Of a DNA stretch of 57,323 nucleotides, positions 1 through 8,743 are shown in pieces. The notes under the pieces are model-generated. The model did not search any database and was not told where the DNA came from. It saw only the letters and a list, made by a program, of their open reading frames with translations. Source of the DNA: Curvibacter sp. (GTDB taxonomy: Bacteria > Pseudomonadota > Gammaproteobacteria > Burkholderiales > Burkholderiaceae_C); the NCBI GenBank assembly GCA_020621965.1, contig JAHRYV010000020.1, forward strand, positions 1 through 57,323, read 5' to 3'. Each line of letters begins with the position of its first letter. The first letter of the stretch is position 1. The position numbers and the translations under genes are program-made.

Positions 1-80
1 TGGCGAAGCAAAGAAAGGTGACTCGCCCGCCGGGGCGAGACCCGGCTTGCCACGACCACCAGGACATCAATCAGAGAGAC
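1..80. other. Window edge, no gene recognised
   Basis: No coding region is supported here. There is a small GC hairpin at 22-39 (CTCGCCC, four-base loop, GGGCGAG) without a following T-run, so it is not a convincing terminator. It lies downstream of the leftward DUF455 gene. Confidence 0.4.
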
Positions 81-863
81 TCACTCCGATTGAAGCGCAG
101 ACAACTCGGCATCAGAAAACCCAGCCGCCCGCCGCGCATCCAGATTAAACGGCCTCTTCAACTTAGGCGCCTCATACCGAACCGTCAGTTCGGCATAGGT
201 GGAAACGGGATCCAGCCCCCGCTGCGCACAAGCCCACGCATACCAGCGATTCCCGGTGGCAACATGCCCAATCTCATCCCGCAAGATGATGTCCAGAATC
301 TCCCCCGCCCGATGATCGCCAATGGAAACCAGCTTGGTCTTCACCGCCGGTGAAGCGTCCAGCCCTCGGGCTTCGAGCGTGCGCGGCACCAGCGCCACCC
401 GTGCCAGCAGGTCACCCTTGGTCCGCTCCGCCATCGACCACAGGCCGTCGTGAGCCGGAAAGTCGCCGTAGTCGAAACCCAGGGTCAGCAGATGGTTGCG
501 CAAGAGCGTGAAGTGATAGGCCTCTTCAAATGCCACCTGCAGCCAGTCGCGATAAAACGCCTCGGGCAGGCCGGCGAAGCGCCAGCAGATGTCCAGCGCC
601 AGGTCGATGGCGTTGCGTTCGATGTGGACGATGGAGTGCACTAGGGCGGCGTGGCCGCGCGGGGTGGCGAGCGAGCCGAGCTTGATCTGGGTGTGTGGCA
701 ACAGCGGCGGGCGCTCGCTGCGGCCGGGGAGGCCAGGCGGTTCGGTGAATTCGCGGCTGCAGTCGATCGGGCCCGAACGGTCCAGCGCGGACACGGCCGC
801 CGCCTTGGCCACGGGGTCGGCCAGGGCCAGCAGGGCCAGACATTGCGCGCGCAGTTTGCTCAT
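81..863 (-). CDS. DUF455 family ferritin-like protein
   Basis: A 260-residue protein that I recognise as the DUF455 family, a ferritin-like four-helix fold found widely in proteobacteria; its reaction is not established. The middle and C-terminal half carry the spaced Glu and His residues expected of a di-iron helical bundle, for example HSIVHIERNAID, FEEAYHF and LRDEIGHVATGNRWY. No signal peptide is visible, so it is probably cytoplasmic. It is the last gene of a leftward group, 30 bp after a lipoprotein gene. The family call rests on pattern recognition; the metal site is inferred. Confidence 0.8.
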   Translation of the reverse strand: MSKLRAQCLALLALADPVAKAAAVSALDRSGPIDCSREFTEPPGLPGRSERPPLLPHTQIKLGSLATPRGHAALVHSIVHIERNAIDLALDICWRFAGLPEAFYRDWLQVAFEEAYHFTLLRNHLLTLGFDYGDFPAHDGLWSMAERTKGDLLARVALVPRTLEARGLDASPAVKTKLVSIGDHRAGEILDIILRDEIGHVATGNRWYAWACAQRGLDPVSTYAELTVRYEAPKLKRPFNLDARRAAGFSDAELSALQSE

Positions 864-893
864 GCCGCGATTATCCCGCGCGCGGCCGGCGGG

Positions 894-1352
894 TTAGCGC
901 GTGGCGGCGGCGGGAGCCTTGAGCGTGGCGAAGATCTGCTCGCGCCGCGCCTTGTAGGCCGCCAGCTCGCCGGCGGATTCGATCACGGTGATGTGCTGGT
1001 CCTGCACGAAGATCGCCACCAGGTAGTTGTAGTCGGCGCTGCCGCGCGGTGCGCTGGTCTCGATGTAGTAACCCGGACGGGCGGCGTCGCCGAGTTCGCC
1101 TTCGGCCACCAGCACGTAGCCGGACTTGAGCAGATGCTCCTTCATGGCCACGCGCCAGAAGGCCAGGTCGGCCCGGGGCTTGTTGTCGAGCTGGCGCACC
1201 TGGTAGACCACACGTTCGGCGTTGACGGCCTGCAGTTTCTGCGTGCCTTCGTAGTCGGCGAAACCGGCCGGCGTCTGGCTGGCGGGCGGTGGTGTCGTGC
1301 AGGCGGCCAGCAGGCCGGCGCATAGGCAAAGGAGAACAAGGCGCGCTGTCAT
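894..1352 (-). CDS. Small lipoprotein, unknown function
   Basis: A 152-residue protein with a short lysine-poor signal segment and a lipobox ending LLAAC, so Cys18 is the probable lipidation site and the protein is likely anchored to a membrane facing the periplasm. The mature part is mixed alpha/beta with no motif I can name. Its ATG overlaps the stop of the upstream DUF4349-like gene by 4 bp, so the two are almost certainly co-translated. Function unknown; coupling suggests it works with the two DUF4349-like proteins. Confidence 0.75.
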   Translation of the reverse strand: MTARLVLLCLCAGLLAACTTPPPASQTPAGFADYEGTQKLQAVNAERVVYQVRQLDNKPRADLAFWRVAMKEHLLKSGYVLVAEGELGDAARPGYYIETSAPRGSADYNYLVAIFVQDQHITVIESAGELAAYKARREQIFATLKAPAAATR

Positions 1353-1960
1353 GGTTCGAACTCCTGCAGCAGGGACTCCAGCCCCAGCGTGTTGAGCCAG
1401 GCGAAGGGCGAGCTGCCCGCATCACCCGGGCGCTGGCGCTCCAGCAGGCGGAAATTCAGCGCCACGCTGGCGTAGTCCAGGCGGTGCTGCAGGGCCCGCA
1501 ACTGGCCCTTGAGCAGTTCGATCTCGCGGATCAGCTGGGTGGCGGCCAGCTCCACCTCGACGATGTCACGCGCCTCGGCCTCGGCCAGCAGCTTCTCGAA
1601 GCGGGCGTACAACTCCTGCTTGGCCTTGAGCCGGGCCTGCAGCTGGTCGATGGCGCCTTGCACGGCCTCGCTGCGGTAGCTTTCCTGCACCGGCTTCCAG
1701 TTGGCCTTCACGAAGTCGATCAGCGCCTGGGCCTTGCCGGTCGGCACCTTGAGCGTGAGGGTGTCCTGCGTCATGACACTGAAGTAGCCGCCCAGCGCCT
1801 CGGCCTGGGCGATCAGCCGCGCGGCGCTGGCGTCGCGGTCCGGCACCTGGATGGTCAGGCTGGAGCCGATGGCGACGGCCGGCGGCGCCGCTTGCGCCCG
1901 CACCAGCGGCGCCGCGAGGACAGCCAGGCACAGACCCAGCACACGGAGGGCATGGCTCAT
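1349..1960 (-). CDS. Secreted DUF4349-like protein
   Basis: A 203-residue protein with a cleavable-looking signal peptide (cleavage probably after VRAQA). The body resembles the DUF4349 family: a beta segment of the type LTLKVPTGKAQALIDFV, then a long charged helical stretch around residues 95-165 likely to form a coiled coil. The family's function is not known. It lacks the C-terminal membrane helix some members have. It overlaps both neighbours by 4 bp (ATGA), so it is the middle gene of a tightly coupled three-gene unit and looks like a shortened paralogue of the gene just upstream. Confidence 0.75.
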   Translation of the reverse strand: MSHALRVLGLCLAVLAAPLVRAQAAPPAVAIGSSLTIQVPDRDASAARLIAQAEALGGYFSVMTQDTLTLKVPTGKAQALIDFVKANWKPVQESYRSEAVQGAIDQLQARLKAKQELYARFEKLLAEAEARDIVEVELAATQLIREIELLKGQLRALQHRLDYASVALNFRLLERQRPGDAGSSPFAWLNTLGLESLLQEFEP

Positions 1961-3099
1961 TTGGCACCTCCCGTCAGGCTGGCCAGCAGCTGCGCGCGGT
2001 AACGCTGTTCGTGTGCCGGCGAGGGGAAATAGGCCTGGGCCAGCTGCAGCTTGTCCGCCTTCACCGCCACGGCCACCCAGTAGACAAAACGCGGTTCCTC
2101 GCGGCTGAGCAGGCGCAGCACGGTGTAGTCGCCGGCGCTCATGGTCTCGACCTGGTCGAAGCGCTGCTGCAGGCGCCAGCGCAGCGCGTCGACCCAGAAG
2201 GCCGTGGTGCCGCGCGGCTCGTTGCGGCGCTGCAGCGCGCCCAGGGTCACGCCGTCGGCGCTGGCAGCCGACCAGTCGGCGCTGTCGAGTTCGACCAGGC
2301 CCTGGGGAACGGCCAGCGCCAGGCGGCTGGTCTCGCGGGTGCTGCCGCGCCAGTGCTCGGTCGCCAGCGGGGTGATCCAGCCAAAACCGCGCAGCTCCTG
2401 CTGGCTGTCGCCGTCGAAGGCCGGGCGGCCCTGCACCCGCAGCGTGAGGCGCGCGTAGTCGACCAGGGTGCGCAGCCGCGCCATGCGCAGCTCCTGCAGC
2501 TCGATCTCGGCCGACAGGCGTTCGAGTTCGCGCATCAGGCGCAGCTTTTCCTTGCGGTCCGCGGTCTTCTGGATCAGCGCGACCAGCCGGTCGCGCATCA
2601 GGCGGGCCTGGTTCAGGCGCAGTTCGACGTCGAGGTATTCCTCGGTGACGTCGCGCGCCGCCAGCGACTTGTGCAGCACATCACCCAGACCGAGCAGGCG
2701 GTCGTACAGCGGGCGAAACCGCGCCACCGGAATCTGCAGCACGGCCTGCCCGTCGCTCAGGGATTCGACATAACCGCCCTCGGCACGGGTCCATTCGACC
2801 GCCCGTGCCAGCACCTCGCCGGGTTTGGTCGCGCGCAGCGTGATCTCGCCTTCGTAGTGGACCTTGCGCGCCTGGGCAGCGCCTGGGGCGGCTTCTTCGG
2901 CCGCGGCGGGCGCCGCCGGGGCGGCCTGCCGTGCCATCTTCAGCGCCGTGGGAGCGGCGCGCTCGGCCATGGCCGGCATGGCCTCGTCCTCCAACCCCCG
3001 CGGCGCATAGGCCCCGGGCGCCGAAGCGCAGGCGGCCACCAGGCACAGGGCCAGGGCGGCCAAGACGTGGCGCAGGTAAGAAAATCTCGGTACAGGCAT
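1957..3099 (-). CDS. DUF4349-like lipoprotein
   Basis: A 380-residue protein. I chose the ATG that gives a signal segment starting MPVPRFSYLRHV and a lipobox VAAC with Cys24; a longer reading adds 21 residues of poor signal-peptide character. After an Ala-rich linker comes a DUF4349-like region (about 85-230) with the same order as its downstream paralogue: beta segment, VLQIPVARFRPLYDRLL motif, long charged helix. The last 150 residues form a second domain that I do not recognise. First gene of the overlapping unit with the two genes downstream. Confidence 0.78.
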   Translation of the reverse strand: MPVPRFSYLRHVLAALALCLVAACASAPGAYAPRGLEDEAMPAMAERAAPTALKMARQAAPAAPAAAEEAAPGAAQARKVHYEGEITLRATKPGEVLARAVEWTRAEGGYVESLSDGQAVLQIPVARFRPLYDRLLGLGDVLHKSLAARDVTEEYLDVELRLNQARLMRDRLVALIQKTADRKEKLRLMRELERLSAEIELQELRMARLRTLVDYARLTLRVQGRPAFDGDSQQELRGFGWITPLATEHWRGSTRETSRLALAVPQGLVELDSADWSAASADGVTLGALQRRNEPRGTTAFWVDALRWRLQQRFDQVETMSAGDYTVLRLLSREEPRFVYWVAVAVKADKLQLAQAYFPSPAHEQRYRAQLLASLTGGAK

Positions 3100-3192
3100 G
3101 GGAGACGACTTTAGCCTATGCCGGGCCAGCCCGGCGCGGCCGATACGCCCGGTTGCAAACAACGGTCCGCGGGCCGGCGGGAAGGCCCGGCC

Positions 3193-4101
3193 TCAGCCCC
3201 GCGGATGGTGCTGGGCGTGCAGCGACTTGAGGCGCTCGCGCGCCACGTGGGTGTAGATGGTGGTGGTGGAAATATCCGCATGGCCCAGCAGCATCTGCAC
3301 CGCGCGCAGGTCGGCGCCGTGGTTCAGCAGATGGGTGGCGAAGGCGTGACGCAGGGTGTGCGGCGACAGCGGTGCGGTGATACCGGCGGTCTGGGCGTAC
3401 TTTTTCACCAGCATCCAGAACATGACACGCGACATGGCCTCGCCGGCGCGCGTGCCGCGGAAGGTGACGAACAGGTCGTCGGTCTGCCGGGGGCCGAGCA
3501 GGGCCGGGCGCGCCTCCTGCAGGTAACGCCGCAGCCAGCCGCTGGCCACCTCGCCAAAAGGCACCAGACGCTCCTTGCTGCCCTTGCCGAAGACACGCAG
3601 CACGTGCTCGCTCATGCTGACGTTGAGGGTCTTGAGGCCGACCAGCTCGCTCACGCGCAGGCCACTGGCGTACATCAGCTCCAGCATGGTGCGGTCGCGC
3701 ACGGCCAGCGGGGTGGCGTCGCCGGGCGCGGCCAGCAGGGCTTCCACCTGGGCCTCGCTCAGGGTCTTGGGCACACGCAGCGCCTGTTTGGCCGCCTGCA
3801 GGCGCAGCGTGGGGTCGGCCGCAATGCGGCGCTCGCGCAGGGCCCAGCGGAAATAACGTTTGAAGACCGTCAGGCGCCGGTTGGCCGTGGTGGCACGGGT
3901 GGCGGCGTGGCGGGCGGCGAAGTAGGCGTTGAGATCGGCCTCGCCGGTTTCGTCAAGAGAACGCCCGCGGGCGGCGAGCCAGCGGGCGTAGAGGGTCAGG
4001 TCACGACGGTAGGCCGTCAGCGTGTTGCGCGCCAGGCCTTCCTCCAGCCACAGGGCATCGACGAAGGCATCGATGGATGCGTCGTCCATGCCCTGGACCA
4101 T
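3193..4101 (-). CDS. xerD: Tyrosine recombinase XerD
   Basis: A 302-residue tyrosine recombinase of usual XerD length. With XerC it resolves chromosome dimers at dif, using FtsK. N-terminal SAM-like core-binding domain about 10-95; catalytic domain about 115-295. Visible catalytic elements are the first Arg in ASGLRVSEL, HTLRHAFATHLL (HxxR), the GH in LLGHADISTTTIYTHV, and the nucleophilic Tyr in that last motif. It starts 6 bp after the stop of the Bug-type gene, so the two are probably co-transcribed, an association without obvious functional meaning. Confidence 0.93.
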   Translation of the reverse strand: MVQGMDDASIDAFVDALWLEEGLARNTLTAYRRDLTLYARWLAARGRSLDETGEADLNAYFAARHAATRATTANRRLTVFKRYFRWALRERRIAADPTLRLQAAKQALRVPKTLSEAQVEALLAAPGDATPLAVRDRTMLELMYASGLRVSELVGLKTLNVSMSEHVLRVFGKGSKERLVPFGEVASGWLRRYLQEARPALLGPRQTDDLFVTFRGTRAGEAMSRVMFWMLVKKYAQTAGITAPLSPHTLRHAFATHLLNHGADLRAVQMLLGHADISTTTIYTHVARERLKSLHAQHHPRG

Positions 4102-4107
4102 CGGTGC

Positions 4108-5070
4108 TCAGTCCAGCCGGAGGCCGGCGGAGTCGACCACCTTCTTGTAGACCGTGTATTCGGCCTTCATCTGCTCGGCAAACTGCGCCGGCGTGTTGCC
4201 CACGATCAGCGAGCCGGTGTCCTCGATGCGCTTGCGCACGGCCGGGTCCTGCAGCACCTGACGCACGGCGGCGTTGAGCTTGTCGACCACCTCCTTGGGC
4301 ATGCCCTTGGGGCCGAGGATGCCGTAGTAGGCCATGCGGTTCACCGGCTCCAGGCCCACTTCCTTGAAGGTCGGCACATTGGGCAGTTGGCTCAGGCGCT
4401 GCGGCGCTGCAATGACGATGGGCACCAGGCGGCCGGAGAGGATGAAGGGCAGGGCCGAGGGCAGGTTGTCGAAGATGATCGGCACCTGGCCGGCCACGGT
4501 GTCGTTGAGGGCCGGGCCGGCGCCACGGTAGGGGATGTGGGTGATGAAGGTGCCGGTCTGGCTCTTGTACAGCTCGGTCTGCAGGTGGCCGATGCCGCCG
4601 GTGCCGGAGGTGGCGTAGGAGTACTTGCCGGGGTTCTTCTTCAACTCGGCGATGAAACCCTTGTAGTCCTTGGCCGGAAAGCTCGGGTGCACGGCGATCA
4701 CGTTGGGCGTGGCCGCGATGTTGATGATGGCGGTGAAGTCCGTCAGGGCGTTGTACGGGATCTTAGCGTTGATGGCGGGATTGGCCGCCGTGGTGGACAC
4801 CGTGGCCATGCCCAGGGTGTAGCCGTCCGGAGCAGCTTTCGACGTCTCGTTGGCGCCGACCACACCGCCGCCACCGGCCTTGTTCTCCACCACCACCGGC
4901 TGGCCCAGGGCCTTGCCCAGCGGCTCGGAGATGACACGGGCGATGATGTCCGTGGTGCCACCCGGCGCAAACGGCACCTGCAGCTTGATCGGCTTGGTGG
5001 GATAACCTTGGGCAAAAGCGGTACCGGCGGCAGCCAGCAGGCTGAGGGCAAAGAGAGCGCGTCGCTGCAT
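4108..5070 (-). CDS. Bug-family tripartite tricarboxylate transporter substrate-binding protein
   Basis: A 320-residue periplasmic binding protein of the Bug/TctC family, which is greatly expanded in Burkholderiales; ligands are usually carboxylates, often unknown. Signal peptide [20 protein letters not shown], then the family signature [19 protein letters not shown] and the later [17 protein letters not shown] loop. Start chosen because AGGAGA lies 8 bp upstream; an upstream in-frame start would spoil the signal peptide. No TctA/TctB membrane genes are in the window, so it is an orphan binding protein. Confidence 0.9.
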   Translation of the reverse strand: MQRRALFALSLLAAAGTAFAQGYPTKPIKLQVPFAPGGTTDIIARVISEPLGKALGQPVVVENKAGGGGVVGANETSKAAPDGYTLGMATVSTTAANPAINAKIPYNALTDFTAIINIAATPNVIAVHPSFPAKDYKGFIAELKKNPGKYSYATSGTGGIGHLQTELYKSQTGTFITHIPYRGAGPALNDTVAGQVPIIFDNLPSALPFILSGRLVPIVIAAPQRLSQLPNVPTFKEVGLEPVNRMAYYGILGPKGMPKEVVDKLNAAVRQVLQDPAVRKRIEDTGSLIVGNTPAQFAEQMKAEYTVYKKVVDSAGLRLD

Positions 5071-5188
5071 GGGAAGGTCTCCTGAACAGTATTGGAAAAC
5101 CCTGATTCTAGGCCGGCCGCGCGCACGGTTCAGTCGGGTTACCACGTAGAGGCCGGCGGCGGGCGCAATGCGCTGCTATCCTCGCGGC

Positions 5189-6094
5189 GTGAACTACGCC
5201 CAGCTGCTCTTCCCCGACTTCTCCCTCATCCTCTGCGGTTACCTGGTCTGCCGCTACACCGCACTGAGTCGCCCGGTCTGGGACCAGGTCGAGGTGCTGG
5301 TCTACTACTTCCTCTTTCCGGTGCTGCTGTTTCACAGCATCGTGCGCAGCCCGCTGGACCTAGGTGCCACCTCCAGCCTGATCGGCGCCGGCTTGGCCAT
5401 GGGCGTGAGCGGCATCGCGCTGGCCTATGCCCTGCCCCATCTGCCCTTCATCGGCCGCCACATCGACGCCCGCCTGCACGCCGGCAGTGCGCAGGTGGCC
5501 TTCCGCTTCAACTCCTTCATCGGCCTGGCGCTGGCCGATCGACTGGCCGGCCCCGAGGGCCTGCTGTTGCTGGCGGTGCTGATCGGTTTTTGTGTGCCGC
5601 TGTTCAATGTGGGCGCGGTCTGGCCCATGGCCCGGCACTCGCAGCGTCACTTCGGCCGCGAGCTGCTGCGCAATCCGCTGATCATCGCCACGGCCTCGGG
5701 CCTGCTGGCCAATGTACTGGGGTTCAAGATCCCCGGCTGGGCCGAACCCACGCTCACGCGCATCGGCGCGGCCTCGCTGGCGCTGGGGCTCATGGCCGCG
5801 GGCGCCGGCCTGCGCTTTTCCAGCCTGGGCCGGGGCAAGGTGCTGGCGGCGGCCACGCTGACCATCAAACACCTGCTGCTGCCGCTGATCGCGCTGGGCC
5901 TGTCCCGCGCCTTCGGCCTGAGCCCGGCGCAGGCCACCATCCTGCTGGCCTTCTCGGCCCTGCCCACCGCCTCCAGCTGTTATGTGCTGGCCGCGCGCAT
6001 GGGCTATGACGGCGCCTACGTGGCCGGCTTGGTCACGCTGTCCACCCTGCTGGGTGTGCTCAGCCTGCCCTTTGCGTTGGGCGTGCTGCGCTAA
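5189..6094 (+). CDS. AEC-family (auxin efflux carrier-like) permease
   Basis: A 301-residue, roughly ten-helix membrane protein of the AEC family; bacterial members transport small organic acids such as malate or malonate, but substrate cannot be read from sequence. The helices alternate with short polar loops, and FSALPTASSCYVLAARMG near the C terminus is typical. The GTG start giving VNYAQLLFPDF is preferred over an ATG 21 bp upstream, which adds seven non-family residues; neither has a clear SD. Its TAA stop lies inside the left terminal repeat of the structured element that follows. Single gene, divergent from the Bug gene. Confidence 0.82.
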   Translation: MNYAQLLFPDFSLILCGYLVCRYTALSRPVWDQVEVLVYYFLFPVLLFHSIVRSPLDLGATSSLIGAGLAMGVSGIALAYALPHLPFIGRHIDARLHAGSAQVAFRFNSFIGLALADRLAGPEGLLLLAVLIGFCVPLFNVGAVWPMARHSQRHFGRELLRNPLIIATASGLLANVLGFKIPGWAEPTLTRIGAASLALGLMAAGAGLRFSSLGRGKVLAAATLTIKHLLLPLIALGLSRAFGLSPAQATILLAFSALPTASSCYVLAARMGYDGAYVAGLVTLSTLLGVLSLPFALGVLR

Positions 6095-6365
6095 GAGCCT
6101 GTTCACGGTCTCCCAGGGGTCGCGTTGGGGCGCAATCGGGATGAGTTGCCCGCCAAGATCACGCCGCATGGGCTCATGCCCATGCAAGGGATTTGGTGGG
6201 CAAATCGCCCGATTTCGCCCCAACCCGAAGGGCAAGCACCTTGCCGGGCGGTCTGCGGCGTTGCAAAGCCTCGCCGGGCATCAGCCCGACTTCGTTTTGC
6301 GCCTTGCATCCCATCCCGGCAAGGTGCTTGCGCGGCCCCTGGAAGACCGTGAACAGGCTCTTAGC
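6090..6365. repeat. 276-bp nested-palindrome (MITE-like) element, copy 1
   Basis: Terminal inverted repeats of 32 bp (6090-6121 and 6334-6365) with two mismatches, beginning GCTAAGAGCCTGTTCAC. Inside are two long imperfect hairpins, arms 6125-6155 with 6194-6222, and 6230-6248 with 6315-6333, separated by CAACCCGAAGGG. The first loop carries GGGCTCATGCCC. No coding capacity. A second element at 51688-51954 has the same plan with different arms. It starts inside the AEC stop codon and may act as a transcript end. Element class is not known to me. Confidence 0.8.
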
Positions 6366-6384
6366 CGCCCCCGGGCGACCGGGT

Positions 6385-6903
6385 TCAGAAGCGGAAATGC
6401 AGGGTGATTTCGGGGTAGACGTAGTCGCAGTCGCGCAGCGCCGAGCGGTCGCAGGACTCGATGCGCTCGCCCACCAGACCCACGCCGACATAGGAGTTGC
6501 GGTCGATGGCGTAGTACATGCCGCCGCGCACACCGAAGGAGTTGTGGCTGGACACGGTATTGCTGTAGAAGGTGCGCGCCAGGAACAGGGCCGCATAGGG
6601 CTTGAAGGTCTGGCCGGTGGGCGAGACGTAACGCAGCTCGGGGACGACCTTATAGATCTCCGGGCTGTTGCCGCGCCAGAGTTCCAGCCCCAGGCTGGCC
6701 TCGAAGTTGTCGACGAAGAACTTCCCGTAGCGGCCGCTGATCACGGTGTAGTCACGATCGAACTGCTTGCTGCTCGCCAGCGAGAGCGAGGCGCTGCTCT
6801 GCCCGCTCTGGCCGTAGTACTGCGCCGCCGCCGGCAGGGCCAGCATGAACATCCCGGTCGCCAGGGCCAGGGCCCGGCAGAAAATGGTCGAACTCTTGCT
6901 CAT
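6385..6903 (-). CDS. Outer-membrane beta-barrel protein
   Basis: A 172-residue protein with a signal peptide (cleavage near ALPAAAQ) and a mature region of alternating hydrophobic/polar strands rich in Tyr, Gly and Ser, ending ITLHFRF. A terminal Phe preceded by alternating hydrophobics is the usual BAM recognition signature, so a small eight-stranded OmpA/OmpW-like barrel is likely. RBS region AGGAGG-like (complement of cctcct at 6914-6919) precedes the ATG. Two Cys in the last loop (ESCDRSALRDC) could form a disulfide. Function unknown. Confidence 0.75.
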   Translation of the reverse strand: MSKSSTIFCRALALATGMFMLALPAAAQYYGQSGQSSASLSLASSKQFDRDYTVISGRYGKFFVDNFEASLGLELWRGNSPEIYKVVPELRYVSPTGQTFKPYAALFLARTFYSNTVSSHNSFGVRGGMYYAIDRNSYVGVGLVGERIESCDRSALRDCDYVYPEITLHFRF

Positions 6904-7177
6904 CGCGTCATCACCTCCTGTGTTTACGTGCCGGCACCATACCAGAAGCTGCCGGCAAGCCGTAGTCTTTTTGCCACAGGTAACACTTCACCCGCCGCGC
7001 CATCGGCGCCACGGACTTGTCGCGCCCCGGCCGCTGCACGATGATGGGGCCAGTGCACCGCGACGACCCGCCGCCCGCCCCGCCGATGGGCTTGCTCACC
7101 GGCTCCGGGCCCATCCTGTTTTCCTGCTTGGGGACGCCCCGCAGGTGAAGTGGAGGCTCATGCTCCAACGCCGTCAC

Positions 7178-8266
7178 TCAGCCCCGGGCCCGGGGCTGCT
7201 GCGCCAGGGCCCAGGCCGCATGTTCGCGCACCAGCTCACTGCCCTGCCCCAGCTGCTGTTGCAGGGCCGCGACCAGCGCCGGCTGCGCGCCCGTGCGCAA
7301 GGCATTTCCCAGCGCCACCGCGATATTGCGCTGCCAGCGCTCAAAGCCGATGCGCCGGATCGGGCTGCCCTCGGTGCGCTGCAGGAACTCCGCTTCGTTC
7401 CAGGCCGCCAGCTCCACCAGGGCGCCGCCGCTGAGCGCCGGGCGCGGCGCGAAGTCGGGCAGCGTGCTGCGCTGTGCGTACTTGTTCCAGGGGCAGACCA
7501 GCTGGCAGTCGTCGCAGCCGTAGATGCGGTTGCCCATGAGCGGGCGCAACTCCAGCGGGATGGGGCCCGGATGCTCGATGGTCAGGTAGGAGATGCAGCG
7601 GCGGGCGTCGAGCCGACCCGGCCCCAGGATGGCCTGCGTGGGGCAGACCTCGATGCAGGCGTTGCAGCTGCCGCAGTGGTTGCTCACCGGCTCGCTGGGC
7701 GGCAGCGCCACGTCGACGTAGATCTCGCCCAGGAAAAACATGGAGCCGGCCTCGCGGCTGAGCACCAGCGTGTGCTTGCCGCGCCAGCCCTGGCCGCTGC
7801 GCGCGGCCAGCTCGGCCTCCAGCACCGGGGCGGAATCCGTGAAGACGCGGTGGCCGAAGGGCCCGATCTGCTGCGCCATGCGCTCGGCCAGCTGCTGCAG
7901 GCGCGCGCGCAGCACCTTGTGGTAGTCGCGGCCGCGGGCGTAGAGCGAGACCACGCCCTCGGCGGGGCGCTGCAGGCGCGCGAACTCGATGGCCTGCCAG
8001 CCCTCGGGCGTGTCGGCGCTCAGGTAGTCCATGCGCGCGGTGACCACACTCACCGTGCCCGGCACCAGCTCGGCCGGGCGCGCGCGCTTGAGGCCGTGCG
8101 CGGCCATATAGCCCATCTCGCCGTGAAAACCCTGCGCCAGCCAGTCCTGCAAACCCGGCTCGGCCGCGGACAAGTCGACACCACTCACGCCGATTTGGGA
8201 GAATCCGAGTTCACGGGCCCAGGCCCGGATCTGGAAAACGAATTGACTGCTGCTGAACGTCACCAT
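7178..8266 (-). CDS. queG: Epoxyqueuosine reductase QueG
   Basis: A 362-residue cobalamin-dependent Fe-S enzyme that reduces epoxyqueuosine to queuosine in tRNA, the last step of the pathway. N-terminal cobalamin-binding region with the TDSAPVLE motif; then a bacterioferredoxin-like part with CGSCNACIEVCP and CDDCQLVCPWN, giving the Cys for two 4Fe-4S clusters; C-terminal HEAT-like helices (LREHAAWALAQ). ATG at 8266 gives the usual N terminus MVTFSSSQFVFQIRAWARELGF; a longer reading runs into tsaE. The start is only 18 bp from the divergent tsaE start. Confidence 0.93.
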   Translation of the reverse strand: MVTFSSSQFVFQIRAWARELGFSQIGVSGVDLSAAEPGLQDWLAQGFHGEMGYMAAHGLKRARPAELVPGTVSVVTARMDYLSADTPEGWQAIEFARLQRPAEGVVSLYARGRDYHKVLRARLQQLAERMAQQIGPFGHRVFTDSAPVLEAELAARSGQGWRGKHTLVLSREAGSMFFLGEIYVDVALPPSEPVSNHCGSCNACIEVCPTQAILGPGRLDARRCISYLTIEHPGPIPLELRPLMGNRIYGCDDCQLVCPWNKYAQRSTLPDFAPRPALSGGALVELAAWNEAEFLQRTEGSPIRRIGFERWQRNIAVALGNALRTGAQPALVAALQQQLGQGSELVREHAAWALAQQPRARG

Positions 8267-8284
8267 GCCATTGTAGAAAGCCGC

Positions 8285-8743
8285 GTGCTGCACGACGAGT
8301 CCGACACGCAGGCCCTGGCCGCCGCGCTGGCGGCGCAGCCGGCCATCCGCAACGCCTGCATCGAGCTGCACGGCGAGCTGGGCGCGGGCAAGACCACCTT
8401 CGTGCGCCACCTGCTGCGCGCCCTGGGCGTGAGCGGCCGCATCAAGAGCCCCACCTACGCCGTGGTCGAGCCGCACGAAGTGCCGGGCCTGGCCATCTGG
8501 CACTTCGACTTCTACCGTTTCAGCGACCCGCGCGAATGGGAAGACGCCGGTTTTCGTGACCTTTTCGCCAGCCCGGGGCTCAAGCTGGCCGAATGGCCGG
8601 AGAAGGCCGCCGGCCTGCTGCCGCTGGCCGACCTGGCCATCACGCTGCAGGTGCAGCCCGACGAATCGCGCCGCGTCACACTGAAAGCGCAGACGACGAC
8701 CGGTGCGGCGCTGCTGCAGGCCCTGCGCGAGGTGCCCAGATGA
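8285..8743 (+). CDS. tsaE: tRNA threonylcarbamoyladenosine biosynthesis ATPase TsaE
   Basis: A 152-residue P-loop ATPase that supports TsaB-TsaD in making t6A37 in ANN-decoding tRNAs. Walker A is GELGAGKTTF; SPTYAVVEPH and WHFDFYRF are family signatures, and LAEWPEKA lies near the C terminus. I use GTG 8285; TTG 8243 is also in frame but would overlap queG. There is no room for a promoter between this gene and queG, so both promoters must sit in the opposite coding sequence. Its stop overlaps the amiC ATG (ATGA). Confidence 0.88.
   Translation: MLHDESDTQALAAALAAQPAIRNACIELHGELGAGKTTFVRHLLRALGVSGRIKSPTYAVVEPHEVPGLAIWHFDFYRFSDPREWEDAGFRDLFASPGLKLAEWPEKAAGLLPLADLAITLQVQPDESRRVTLKAQTTTGAALLQALREVPR

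Noticed and set aside
22..39. GC hairpin as terminator
   Set aside because: No T-run on either side.
3118..5085. Very long open frame opposite xerD and the Bug gene
   Set aside because: Composition artefact of high-GC coding on the other strand; His/Gly/Gln-rich with no family sign.
6103..6596. Frames within the first nested-palindrome element
   Set aside because: They follow palindrome arms and are low-complexity; the region is non-coding.
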